IMG/VR virus record: IMGVR_UViG_3300046474_000470
Location: 20,888-84,887 of that record
DNA: 64,000 bases
From: a virus
Reading direction: 5' to 3' (one strand)
Shown: positions 41,156 to 48,503 of the stretch, in pieces
Position numbering within the stretch: position 1 is the stretch's first letter
Layout: each line of letters begins with the position of its first letter
Made by a program: the position numbers and the translations under genes
Notes under the pieces: generated by a model
The model's input: only the letters and a program-made list of their open reading frames with translations
Databases searched by the model: none
What the model was told of the DNA's origin: nothing

Positions 41156-41488
41156 TTAATTCTCCTTGATGTTGGCGATGAGGCGATCGAGCCATGCGAG
41201 GCGGGCAAGGTGCAGGATGCCGTCCTCGTTCATGTAGCCGTCGAAGTATTGAGGTGGCAGATCGCGGGTGGGCGTGCCCGGGCAAACTTCCTTGACCAGC
41301 CAGGTCGAGAGCAGGAAGAACGGGGCGATGCCCTCCTCGATGACGGCCCTGATGTCGCGCGCGAGGACGCCTTCCGCGCGCCCTTCGATGGCGTTGTGGA
41401 TGGCGAAGCAGATGTAATGCTGCTTGCCGCTGTCGATGAGGGCGCGCGCGGCCTCCAGGATGGGCAGATGCTTGTGGGTGAGGGTCAT
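41156..41488 (-). CDS. WLDKLI-family protein A (110 aa)
   Basis: Shares HLPILEAARALI near the N-terminus and LARLAWLDRLIANIKE at the C-terminus with the products of 43105-43422 and 43412-43771. The middle has a Cys pair and differs. Three or four copies within 2.8 kb show local duplication and divergence. Function unknown. Confidence 0.75.
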   Translation of the reverse strand: MTLTHKHLPILEAARALIDSGKQHYICFAIHNAIEGRAEGVLARDIRAVIEEGIAPFFLLSTWLVKEVCPGTPTRDLPPQYFDGYMNEDGILHLARLAWLDRLIANIKEN

Positions 41489-41706
41489 TCTTCCCCCATC
41501 TCAAGGGTCTTCACCATGTCGATGACGACCGCGTCGAGAGTGCGCTGGGCACTGGCCAGGCGTTCCATGGCGTCGAGCACCTGCGGGAAACGCTCGCGGA
41601 TCTGCGGCTTGAGCTCAGCCCAGCACACGCTGCGCGTCATGTCGCCCTTTTCGGCGTGGAAGTGGCTCAGGCCGCGGGCTTCGGCGGCGTTCAGTTTTGT
41701 GGTCAT
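41485..41706 (-). CDS. Small helical protein (73 aa)
   Basis: Helical (EARGLSHFHAEKGDMTRS, VLDAMERLASAQRTLDAVV). No family recognised. Confidence 0.7.
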   Translation of the reverse strand: MTTKLNAAEARGLSHFHAEKGDMTRSVCWAELKPQIRERFPQVLDAMERLASAQRTLDAVVIDMVKTLEMGEE

Positions 41707-41709
41707 GCG

Positions 41710-42162
41710 TTACCTCGTAATGATGGCGCCGGTGGCGTCGTTGGTTTGGCGAACGGTGAAGTCGACTTTCAGCTGGCGGATGGTGCGGCGACGCTGGCGG
41801 GCGTTGCCGGACAGGCTGAAGGTGACGATGTGCTTGTCGCCGTCCCAGACCTCGACGCGGCCGGCGTAGGGCCCGGCCGGGCTGTCGTAGCGCTGGATGA
41901 TCTTGGGGCGGTGGTGGGTCACCCAGCCGCCGTTCAGCACTTTCAGTTCGAGGCCGTCGAAGTCGACATCGATCAGCATCCGGGCGGCGGCCGCCTGCAC
42001 AGCGCTGTTGGTGACGGTCTGGCGGGCGGGCGCGGACTGGCGCCGGCCGGTGCCCAGGGGTTTGACGCGGCCCAGCTGCTGCTCTTTGCTCGAGCCGTTG
42101 CAGATGCAGCGGTCGGGCAGATACTGGTTGCAGACCGGGCAGCGCGGTGGTGTGTTTCTCAT
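41710..42162 (-). CDS. Zinc-ribbon hypothetical protein (150 aa)
   Basis: ATG at 42162. CPVCNQYLPDRCIC at the N-terminus is a C4 zinc knuckle. The rest has a beta-rich part (RVEVWDGDKHIVTFSL) and basic C-terminus. It could bind nucleic acid. Confidence 0.75.
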   Translation of the reverse strand: MRNTPPRCPVCNQYLPDRCICNGSSKEQQLGRVKPLGTGRRQSAPARQTVTNSAVQAAAARMLIDVDFDGLELKVLNGGWVTHHRPKIIQRYDSPAGPYAGRVEVWDGDKHIVTFSLSGNARQRRRTIRQLKVDFTVRQTNDATGAIITR

Positions 42163-42533
42163 GCTCCCTCCATGTAGGCTTTGATGGCCTCGTCGAGCAT
42201 GTCGCCCGAGTAGGTCTGGATGCCGTTCGTCAGGTCGCTGGCCTGCACCACGGCGAGCCGGCCGTCGCTCCAGTGCATGGCGCGCAGGGCGGCGTAGAGG
42301 TCGGCGGGGGCGAGGGCGGCGGCGCGCTCGCACAGCGCGGCGTCATGCGAGCCGGCCATGTCGTCATGCTGGTCCTCCAGTTGTTCGATGTGGGCGGCTT
42401 GCTGGGCGAGGGCGGCACGCAGCTCGGCGATCTCGGCGATCATGTGCACGGTGTTCAGCGGCGCGACGCGCTTTTGCGGGTGGCGCTTGAACCAGTCGGC
42501 GCGGCGCTCCTCCCAAGTCTTTACGGGCTTCAT
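42159..42533 (-). CDS. Coiled-coil protein (124 aa)
   Basis: ATG at 42533. Residues about 28-60 form a coiled coil (EIAELRAALAQQAAHIEQLE); the C-terminal part has ALRAMHWSDGRLAVVQAS. No family recognised. Confidence 0.73.
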   Translation of the reverse strand: MKPVKTWEERRADWFKRHPQKRVAPLNTVHMIAEIAELRAALAQQAAHIEQLEDQHDDMAGSHDAALCERAAALAPADLYAALRAMHWSDGRLAVVQASDLTNGIQTYSGDMLDEAIKAYMEGA

Positions 42534-42967
42534 TTTCTTCCTTTCTTGGCAAGTTTCTTGGCGTCGACGGCGTCGTTCCAGGCGCGGTGCTCGGCGTGCT
42601 GGGCGCGAGTCTGCATGACGGCGGCCCAGTCGATAGGCTCGCGGAACCGCCAGTATTCGCCCGGCACCGGCGGGAAGCCGGCCAGCGCGTGTTCGGGCGG
42701 CGGCGCCTCGCCAGCGTACTGGACGTGCTTGTTGCCGTCGTAGTGCGTCAGGTCGTAATTCATCTGGTTGCCGCAGGTCGGGCACTTGAAGCCGTAAATG
42801 GTGCGTCGGGTGCGACCGCAGTCCGCGCCGAAGCAGTAGGGCACGTAGTTGGGATCGTCATCCTTTTGCTTTTGCATCGGGTCGTCCTTCAGCCGCGGGT
42901 GATTGATGTCGGTCTTGGGGATGCGGTGGCGCGCGGCCAGCTGCTCGGCGAGTTGTTCGAGGCTCAT
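42530..42967 (-). CDS. Zinc-ribbon hypothetical protein (145 aa)
   Basis: CFGADCGRTRRTIYGFKCPT followed by C-G-N gives a C4 ribbon in the middle. Basic C-terminal tail (KLAKKGRK). Function unknown. Confidence 0.75.
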   Translation of the reverse strand: MSLEQLAEQLAARHRIPKTDINHPRLKDDPMQKQKDDDPNYVPYCFGADCGRTRRTIYGFKCPTCGNQMNYDLTHYDGNKHVQYAGEAPPPEHALAGFPPVPGEYWRFREPIDWAAVMQTRAQHAEHRAWNDAVDAKKLAKKGRK

Positions 42968-43108
42968 TTAATCCTCGTAGCGGTAAGAGGTCAGGCGGTG
43001 CGCAAGTGCGCGGCCCGCCTCGTAGGTGGCGTCCAGGCCTTCGAGGCGGGTGGTGCAGGCCCGGCGGAATTCGTAGATGCCGAGCAGGAAAGCGTGAAGT
43101 CGTTTCAT
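42968..43108 (-). CDS. Very small protein (46 aa)
   Basis: ATG at 43108 in an ATGA junction. Contains HAFLLGIYEFRRACTTRLEG and a helical end. Possibly membrane-peripheral; function unknown. Confidence 0.65.
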   Translation of the reverse strand: MKRLHAFLLGIYEFRRACTTRLEGLDATYEAGRALAHRLTSYRYED

Positions 43109-43422
43109 GGTTGCTCCAGGTCGTGGATGAGCTTGTCGAGCCACGCAAGCCGGGCCAGTGGCATCAGGTCGCAAGGCGTACGGAACAGGATGTTGAGAGC
43201 GATATCGGGATCTTCGGCGCCGGGATACAGCTGGGCGCCGAGCCACATCTCAAGCGTGTAGTGCGGCGCGATGCTGGCCTGGATGTGGTCGACGACCTCT
43301 TCGTGCAGGGCGTCAAGTCTGAACTGCAGGACTTCGACACACAGGCAGAGGAAGCGCTGCCGGCCTGAGATGAGGACGGCACGGGCGCGGCGCAGGATCG
43401 GGAGGTGTTGTTCAGTCAGCAT
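43105..43422 (-). CDS. WLDKLI-family protein B (105 aa)
   Basis: EQHLPILRRARAVLISGRQR at the start and LARLAWLDKLIHDLEQ at the end pair it with the 41156-41488 product. The central part has Cys-Leu-Cys (FLCLCVEV) and an IAPHYTLEMWLG block that parallels IAPFFLLSTWL in protein A. Confidence 0.77.
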   Translation of the reverse strand: MLTEQHLPILRRARAVLISGRQRFLCLCVEVLQFRLDALHEEVVDHIQASIAPHYTLEMWLGAQLYPGAEDPDIALNILFRTPCDLMPLARLAWLDKLIHDLEQP

Positions 43423-43771
43423 GATCGATATCCCAGATGAGTTTGTCCAGCCACACGAGGCGCATGTTGCGGCGCAGCTGCTCGTAGGCGGGGCGGCGCG
43501 GGTCGTGCATGTTCGGGACGTCAGCCAGCAGGCTGGGCAGCGGGATGCCAGCGCGGCCCATCTTCATGATCACCCAGCTGGTGAGGTAGGGCTGCTCGTC
43601 GAGCTCGTGCTCGACGTACTTGATGATCTGGCCGGCAAGCTGTTGGATGGCTTCGTCTTTCGTGCGCTCGCTAATGCGTCTGCAGGCGTAGCAGATGAAG
43701 AGCTCGCGCTCGGCGGTGATATCGTCGCGCACCAGGTGCAGCAGTGGGAGGTGGTCGCGGGTGAGGGTCAT
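43412..43771 (-). CDS. WLDKLI-family protein C (119 aa)
   Basis: RDHLPLLHLVRDDI at the start and RLVWLDKLIWDIDH at the end; central FICYACRRISERT parallels FICFAIHNAIEG-type segments of protein A. It overlaps protein B by 11 bp. Third clear copy of the family. Confidence 0.77.
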   Translation of the reverse strand: MTLTRDHLPLLHLVRDDITAERELFICYACRRISERTKDEAIQQLAGQIIKYVEHELDEQPYLTSWVIMKMGRAGIPLPSLLADVPNMHDPRRPAYEQLRRNMRLVWLDKLIWDIDHAD

Positions 43772-43986
43772 GACGTGGCCTTTATGTCAGCGATGATCTG
43801 GTCGACCAGCGCAAGTGTTGCTGCCTGGTTGGGTGGGGTGAGGGCTTTGAGCTCGTCGCAGGCGGTCTGGACCTTGCGCCGGTGGTCGGATGCGGCGACA
43901 TCATCCAGCGCTTGCAGGATGCTTTCACCGGCTTCGACGCGGCCGCGCACATGATTCAGGATGCGAAGGCGGATGGCGGCGCTCAT
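43768..43986 (-). CDS. Small protein, possible shortened WLDKLI relative (72 aa)
   Basis: ATG at 43986. The C-terminal ATLALVDQIIADIKAT resembles the LAWLDKLIxDI end of proteins A-C, but the N-terminal half is only loosely similar. It may be a reduced paralogue or an unrelated helical protein. Confidence 0.68.
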   Translation of the reverse strand: MSAAIRLRILNHVRGRVEAGESILQALDDVAASDHRRKVQTACDELKALTPPNQAATLALVDQIIADIKATS

Positions 43987-44273
43987 AGGTGGCCGTCCAG
44001 TCGAGCGCGCACAGGCTCTTCGAGGCCGGCCACGAAGTCGGAGGCTTCGGACAGGGCGCGCAGGACGGGCGCAAGGTTGCGGTGCTGCCATGCGTCGAGC
44101 TCGACCACAGGCACGCCGCCGGCGGTGAAGTAGCCGTCACGGCTCACACCGAAGGCGTGGCGCTTGAGGTTGAAGGGGCGCAGGTGGCGCCGGATCTCGT
44201 AGGCGGCCAGGCAGGCGGCCTTGTGATAGGCGACGTCGAGGATGGCTTCGATTTCCAGGGTTTGCATGTTCAT
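43983..44273 (-). CDS. Hypothetical protein (96 aa)
   Basis: Helical N-terminus with His/Cys (ILDVAYHKAACLAAYEIRRH), Gly-rich centre, acidic helical end. MNM start; a second ATG at 44267 is possible. Confidence 0.7.
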   Translation of the reverse strand: MNMQTLEIEAILDVAYHKAACLAAYEIRRHLRPFNLKRHAFGVSRDGYFTAGGVPVVELDAWQHRNLAPVLRALSEASDFVAGLEEPVRARLDGHL

Positions 44274-44276
44274 GGC

Positions 44277-44453
44277 TCAGTCCCTGATGGTGGCATGTTC
44301 GGCCTGCAGGCGGGCAAGTCGCTCCTGCAGCATGGCGACGTTGGCGTTGGCGCGCTCTTGGGCGAGCTTGGCGAGGAAGAGGTCGTGTTCGGTTTCGCGG
44401 ATGGTCTGGCCACGCATCTCGGCGAGGCTGGGCGGCTGGAAGAAGGTTTTCAT
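44277..44453 (-). CDS. First gene of the small-gene array: coiled-coil protein (58 aa)
   Basis: ATG at 44453 (MKTFFQPPSLAEMRGQTIRE). The rest is a charged helix (LFLAKLAQERANANVAMLQE). It is the promoter-proximal gene of the 21-kb leftward array. Confidence 0.72.
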   Translation of the reverse strand: MKTFFQPPSLAEMRGQTIRETEHDLFLAKLAQERANANVAMLQERLARLQAEHATIRD

Positions 44454-44526
44454 GTAATTTTGAGAGGAAAGTGTGAGTTTTGATGGTTGGGCGAAAAACG
44501 ACTGATAAGTAGCCAGTTTCTTCGTG

Positions 44527-44538
44527 TTCTGTACAGAA
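44527..44538. promoter_or_regulatory. Palindrome TTCTGTACAGAA, candidate operator
   Basis: Perfect 12-bp palindrome about 75 bp upstream of the first array gene, with related TGTACA/GTACAG half-sites within 100 bp. The arrangement fits a dimeric repressor or activator site. No binding protein can be assigned. Confidence 0.5.
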
Positions 44539-44903
44539 GTTTGTTGTTGTCTAAAAGAAATGAACACTTTTACGCGAAGTTACGGAAAAGTTGTAGGCTG
44601 TACAACATTTGCAACAAAATGACGTACAGTCACTCGTGTATAAGAGCACAGGTAACCTATTTTCGACCTTGTAACTTTGAGATGAAATTGTGAATTACCG
44701 AGGCTAAACTGTGTTCGTGAGGGCCGTTCTGGAAATGAAAAGAGCCCCCCCTAAACATCAAAAAATCGAGGTCGGCCAGATAAGAACACAAAACAGGAAA
44801 AAACAAAAAACCTAAATCGCCCAATCGTTCTACAGCTATACCCAAAATGGTGATCACAGTATAGATAATTACTTTTTAGGGTGTGCTCTCTATAGGGCGG
44901 CTT

Positions 44904-44932
44904 GGGCAGGCGTCGATTTTGTGTGGTATTAT
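44904..44932 (+). promoter_or_regulatory. Extended -10 promoter for the 245-aa gene
   Basis: TGG directly before TATTAT (44927-44932), which is a 5/6 match. The -35 position at 17-nt spacing is poor (GGGCAG), which an extended -10 can compensate. It lies about 30 bp before the ATG at 44963. Confidence 0.55.
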
Positions 44933-44962
44933 CCAACTTCCCAACCCACTTGCGAGACCATC

Positions 44963-45700
44963 ATGGAAAACCTGAATCGAATCCTGAAACAAGAAGACGT
45001 GCCTCAGCATTTCGTCCTGGAAGGCTCACGCCTGTACCGGAAATACAGCACGGGCGCCGTCACCCAGCTCAAGAGCATGGACGGCAACACGGTCGTCACC
45101 TTGTTCGATGGCCACCGCTTGCGCGGCGTCGATATTGCGTGGTGCCTGCTGCACGGAAACTGGCCAGCCTTTCCGATCGTCCAGCTGCACGAAGATCCGC
45201 ATGACTTCTCGGAGGGCAATCTCTACCCTGCCCGCCTCAAGCGCCTGCGCTACCGTGAAACGCAGAAGGGTCTGCTGTTCTATCACCCGCTCAGCCTGCT
45301 CGGGCACATCAGCGCGAAACGCTGCCGCGAACACTGGGAGCATCTGGCCCATGACTACTATATGAAGGACTACACCTATGTCCTGCGGGCTGAGGCGTAC
45401 GATCGCGAGATGCGGCTGACCACCCTGCAGAGTCTGCCGCCAAAGCCTGTGCCCCCAGAACACGCCCAATACGCCAAGCGCCCGGCACGCCCTAAAGCGG
45501 TCCCGGGCATGGAATGGCACTGGTGGCAGGGCGCGTGGATCAGCGTGCCGGTCGCCGTGCACGTCTCGGACGATTACCGCGTGCGCATCAAGGCCGCGCA
45601 GGCCGGCGCCACGTCGTTCCGCTTCGATCCCGAGGCGCAGCGCACGCGCGCCTACCTGCCTGACGGCTCCGAGCTGGTTCATGCTGCCACCTCGGCCTGA
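44963..45700 (+). CDS. Lone rightward protein, possible degenerate HNH fold (245 aa)
   Basis: ATG at 44963. The segment GHRLRGVDIAWCLLHGNWPA followed by FPIVQLHEDPHDFSEGNLYP has the layout of phage HNH endonucleases (R-L-x-W-x3-HG-x-WP ... D-H-x-N-G-D-x2-DN-x2-ENL), but the catalytic DH-N residues are replaced. A Trp-rich block (GMEWHWWQGAWISVP) lies in the C-terminal half. It may be a DNA-binding derivative rather than a nuclease. It is the only rightward gene between the tail cassette and the packaging genes. Confidence 0.72.
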   Translation: MENLNRILKQEDVPQHFVLEGSRLYRKYSTGAVTQLKSMDGNTVVTLFDGHRLRGVDIAWCLLHGNWPAFPIVQLHEDPHDFSEGNLYPARLKRLRYRETQKGLLFYHPLSLLGHISAKRCREHWEHLAHDYYMKDYTYVLRAEAYDREMRLTTLQSLPPKPVPPEHAQYAKRPARPKAVPGMEWHWWQGAWISVPVAVHVSDDYRVRIKAAQAGATSFRFDPEAQRTRAYLPDGSELVHAATSA

Positions 45701-45861
45701 GCCAGCTTCTCCAGCTGGTTCTGGTGGTTGCGCTCGATCGCTGCCTCGTGCCATGTGTCGCACGCGGCAACGATCCGGCCGGAATAATGCTCGACCACGA
45801 AAGGCTTGGCCACCTTGTCGGCAGCGATGGCCCGGCGGGCCAGATAGGAGAGTTCGGACAT
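45679..45861 (-). CDS. Small hypothetical protein (60 aa)
   Basis: Contains VVEHYSGRIVAACDTWHEAA and a C-terminal charged helix. Its 3' end overlaps the end of the convergent 245-aa gene by 22 bp. Confidence 0.68.
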   Translation of the reverse strand: MSELSYLARRAIAADKVAKPFVVEHYSGRIVAACDTWHEAAIERNHQNQLEKLAQAEVAA

Positions 45862-45876
45862 TTTGTTGTCTTTCTT

Positions 45877-45975
45877 TTATTTACGTGGTTCTTTCGATTC
45901 CAGCCAGATGATCAGGCCGATCACGCTGGAAAACACAAGCAGGCACAGCCCATCGAACAGCGGGAAGGCGTTCAC
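45877..45975 (-). CDS. Single-pass membrane microprotein (32 aa)
   Basis: GTG start in a GTGA junction with the upstream gene. One hydrophobic span (GLCLLVFSSVIGLIIWLE) followed by a charged ESKEPRK tail. The size and shape fit small phage membrane proteins such as holin-associated or host-envelope modulators; not assignable. Confidence 0.6.
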   Translation of the reverse strand: MNAFPLFDGLCLLVFSSVIGLIIWLESKEPRK

Positions 45976-46166
45976 GCTGCCACCTCGGCAGCGATGCCGC
46001 GGGCGTTCTCGTACGCGATCAGGCCGTGTACCAGGATGATGAGCCAGACCAGGCCGCGCAAGATCAGGCCGTAATACTGCAAACCGTCCTCACCTGCAGC
46101 TTGTTGGTCGACGCCGGCCAGCACGACCATGACGAGGGTGGAAAAGAGGATTTTGATGGCTTTCAT
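45972..46166 (-). CDS. Small membrane protein (64 aa)
   Basis: MKAIKILFSTLVMVVLAGVD is a signal-like or membrane start; a second span is GLILRGLVWLIILVHGLIAY. Probably two-pass inner-membrane. Coupled to the 32-aa gene. Confidence 0.7.
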   Translation of the reverse strand: MKAIKILFSTLVMVVLAGVDQQAAGEDGLQYYGLILRGLVWLIILVHGLIAYENARGIAAEVAA

Positions 46167-46223
46167 GTGGGTCTCCAGTGGTTAGAACGTCCACGTCAGC
46201 GCCGCTGCGCTGACATTGAAGCT

Positions 46224-46463
46224 CTAGCAGACCAGATCAATGGGCACGAGGCGCGACTCGTACTGCATGCGGTCGATGCGCACGGAGCAGCCCCAGCCAT
46301 CAAGGTGCGAAGTCCACGCTTCGTCGTCCGGCTCGATCTTTGCTTCGGCTGCCTGCCGCCGGTATTGCAGCTGGGTTAGATTGGCGCCATGCTCGTCCAG
46401 GATGACGGTCGGCGCGCTGCCGTTGTCAGGGTGGGCGGTGATGGTAGCTCGGTAGATTTTCAT
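46224..46463 (-). CDS. Small protein, paralogue of the 46482-46733 product (79 aa)
   Basis: Shares an alignable order with its upstream neighbour: an E-[H/Y]GA-[N/D]L-x2-L-x3-R block (EHGANLTQLQYRRQAAEAKI), a middle acidic/Trp block, and the last residues LVC. Tandem duplication with strong divergence. Function unknown. Confidence 0.7.
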   Translation of the reverse strand: MKIYRATITAHPDNGSAPTVILDEHGANLTQLQYRRQAAEAKIEPDDEAWTSHLDGWGCSVRIDRMQYESRLVPIDLVC

Positions 46464-46481
46464 GTTGACGTCCTTTCAGAG

Positions 46482-46733
46482 TTAGCAAACTAGCTTGATT
46501 TTGCGGATGTAGGCCGTGTAATCGAGGCTGGTGCCGTCCGGATCGGTGATCCGGACTTCAGAGCTTCCATCCGGGAAGCTCTTCCAGTCCTGCTCACCGG
46601 CAATCGCTGCCTGCCGGACATGCAGGCGGCGCGTGAGTTCGGCCAGATCGGCGCCGTACTCGCGCAGCACGTCGTTCAAGGCACCCTCGAATTCGGTGGA
46701 GGTTTCGATTGCGGATTCGTAGATAGTCGTCAT
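46482..46733 (-). CDS. Small protein, paralogue of the 46224-46463 product (83 aa)
   Basis: ATG at 46733 in an ATGA junction. Contains LREYGADLAELTRRLHVRQA and ends IRKIKLVC, parallel to the downstream neighbour. Function unknown. Confidence 0.7.
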   Translation of the reverse strand: MTTIYESAIETSTEFEGALNDVLREYGADLAELTRRLHVRQAAIAGEQDWKSFPDGSSEVRITDPDGTSLDYTAYIRKIKLVC

Positions 46734-47029
46734 GCTGCACTCCATTTGAAGGTGAGGGATGTTTTCGGCGTCGACAGGTCTGGGCGATTCTTTTCGCCGC
46801 GCGCTTTTGGCGGCATCGGGATATTCAGCGCGCCTGCCTCGATTACGTGGCCGCGCTTTTCTTTTCGGCGCTTCGGAACCTGCACAATCTCAGGATCGAA
46901 CAGTTTCGATCGGGTCTCAATGACAGGTTCTGTAACCAGGTTTTTATGCGGTTTCGGCAGCGCTTTTGCATATTGCGCTATCGTCCCACGTAGGGCCGTT
47001 TTAATCGGCAACCTAATTATCTTTCTCAT
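46730..47029 (-). CDS. Small very basic protein (99 aa)
   Basis: ATG at 47029 preceded by AGGAG at 8 nt; the longer in-frame start at 47068 lacks this. Rich in Lys/Arg/Pro (MRKIIRLPIKTALRG, VPKRRKEKRGH). Probably nucleic-acid binding or disordered. Base composition is less GC-rich than the array. Confidence 0.68.
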   Translation of the reverse strand: MRKIIRLPIKTALRGTIAQYAKALPKPHKNLVTEPVIETRSKLFDPEIVQVPKRRKEKRGHVIEAGALNIPMPPKARGEKNRPDLSTPKTSLTFKWSAA

Positions 47030-47759
47030 CGTTTTTTCTCCTAACAATATCGCTGTCCGATTCGGCATCGCGTAACAACCCGATGGCGAACCGGACAGAG
47101 TATTGCCTTTACCGTATTCACGCCCGGTAAATGGCGCTATCGCTTGCCAAAGCGATTCCGCTCATCGCGGCTAGGCTTGCTAAACCTAGATTGGTTTCAC
47201 TGCCTACGCAATCATTCGGCCTTATCCTGTCCCGGCTTATCTCACTCAGATTATCAGGCCACCATTTCCGGCTGATACAAGAGCTATTTTCGCTTTCCAT
47301 GTCAGCTACTAGGCCGGTATCTATCCGGCATTCACTGGCATGCGCACAGATTGCCCACCGTACAGCGCCTGTTGACGCTTGAACCTGTCCAACTACATAC
47401 AGCGGGTTTTCGTTTGATTGCGCCGCTCTAGGAAACGTCCCAGAGCGTGCGTTTTATGCTGACGGCCCGATTCACTAGTACCGCGTTAGGTATAGGATGA
47501 AACGCGACAGGCGACACGGCTGAAAGGACAGCGTGAGCATGCGCGCAACAGATTCACAGTCGCGGATTTAGGTGGGCTCTATTGTTAAAGAATGGTCCCG
47601 ATGCTAGCGGCTGGACGGTGGCGAATGACGCCAGCGATTCCGCTAGGGTACGGCGCGCGGTGGTCCTATCAGCGTTCTGTGATAGGCCGCACGATATGAA
47701 GCTATCTATAAGGGCGCACGCGCCCTTATAGATAGCACCATAAAGGTGCTATGCAGGGT
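47030..47759. other. Hairpin-rich non-coding region (730 bp)
   Basis: No convincing gene. Inverted repeats are dense: ATCGCTT/AAGCGAT (47139-47156), CTAGG/CCTAG (47171-47189), ATCAGGCC/GGCTGAT (47253-47276), GCCGG/CCGGC (47313-47329), CTAGCGG/CCGCTAG (47604-47646) enclosing TGGCG/CGCCA (47619-47633), CCTATCA/TGATAGG (47665-47686), a 36-bp palindrome (47701-47736) and AGCACC/GGTGCT (47734-47750). It lies downstream of the 247-aa gene and upstream of the basic-protein gene, in the leftward direction. It may encode structured RNAs, or be an origin or termination zone. Confidence 0.6.
47701..47736. terminator. 36-bp near-perfect palindrome, possible terminator
   Basis: GCTATCTATAAGGGCGC, 2 nt, then its exact reverse complement: a 17-bp stem. 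It sits 24 bp after the stop of the leftward 247-aa gene, with a second small hairpin between. The U-tract is poor, so factor-assisted termination, RNA 3'-end protection or a protein-binding or origin site are also possible. Confidence 0.5.
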
Positions 47760-48503
47760 TTAGGCCGGAACCGGTTCCGCTTTGGAGTCAGCCGCCACTT
47801 TCGCCAGCAACAGCGCGGTTTCACGCGTCTTGGCGGCTTCGATAATCATGGTTTCCAATTCCGCCGGGAGCATGCCCGATTTGAGCATGTCAGCCACGGT
47901 GCGCGCCATGATATCGGGCGCAGTGGCGGCTTCGACGCGCGCCGCCACTTCCGAAGTGACAGCGGCGCGCGCTTCCCGTTCCGCTTCCTTGGCGGCTTTG
48001 GCAGCATCCGCCAGCTTGGCGGCTTTGGCGGCTTCACGGGCGGCTTTGGCGGCTTCCTCCTCTTCCGCCGTGCGCGCCGGGGATGCCATCAAGAGCGTAA
48101 AATTGCCCGTGAACGCGTCAGCATAGTCCGACGCCAGCGGCGCAAGGATGGCGTCGCGTTCCGCTTGCGCTTTCGGCAAGTCTTTCAGCATCTCCGGCGC
48201 AGGGAATGCCGCCAGCGTCGCCAGCACGGCGGCGTAGACACGATGGAAGCGCTTGGCGGCCGCGTTCAGAGTCTTTGCGCCAACGGCATCCTTGCATGCC
48301 TTGTTGGCGTCAGCCGTGTCCGCACCGTACATTTGCGCGTCATTGGACAGTTTGATAAACGCGGTTTTGTTGCCTGCCAGCATGATCGAATAGGCGGCGC
48401 TGTAGACGGTGCAAGAGATCAGATCGAATTGCGCGGCTTCGTCGCCAGCGACGGCGCGGAACAGATCGGACATGGCGATATTGCGGGATTGAGTAGCTTT
48501 CAT
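47760..48503 (-). CDS. Hypothetical protein in its own transcription unit (247 aa)
   Basis: Helical N-terminal domain (LFRAVAGDEAAQFDLISCTV, AAAKRFHRVYAAVLATLAAF), then an Ala/Lys/Glu coiled-coil region (about 150-190, EEEEAAKAAREAAKAAKLAD) and a helical C-terminus. It is flanked by non-coding control regions on both sides, which suggests independent and possibly strong expression. No family recognised. Confidence 0.78.
   Translation of the reverse strand: MKATQSRNIAMSDLFRAVAGDEAAQFDLISCTVYSAAYSIMLAGNKTAFIKLSNDAQMYGADTADANKACKDAVGAKTLNAAAKRFHRVYAAVLATLAAFPAPEMLKDLPKAQAERDAILAPLASDYADAFTGNFTLLMASPARTAEEEEAAKAAREAAKAAKLADAAKAAKEAEREARAAVTSEVAARVEAATAPDIMARTVADMLKSGMLPAELETMIIEAAKTRETALLLAKVAADSKAEPVPA

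Larger units (their letters stand above)
44454..44962. other. AT-rich divergent control region
   Basis: About 500 bp without a convincing gene, much richer in A and T than the flanks. It lies between the leftward array and the rightward 245-aa gene, so it should hold the array promoter and upstream sites. Short frames inside have no ribosome-binding sites. Several TGTACA-type motifs occur at 44527-44538, near 44599 and near 44625. A leftward TTGTTG-N16-TACAAC pair is visible around 44595-44622 but is weak. Confidence 0.65.

Noticed and set aside
44487-44693. 68-codon plus-strand frame in the AT-rich control region
   Set aside because: No Shine-Dalgarno, no coupled junction, unusual composition; more likely chance in a regulatory stretch.
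44657-44857. 66-codon minus-strand hydrophobic frame in the same region
   Set aside because: No ribosome-binding site and no contact with the array; probably chance.
47118-47382. Short frames on both strands in the hairpin-rich region
   Set aside because: Frames conflict with each other, lack ribosome-binding sites, and the DNA looks structured rather than coding.
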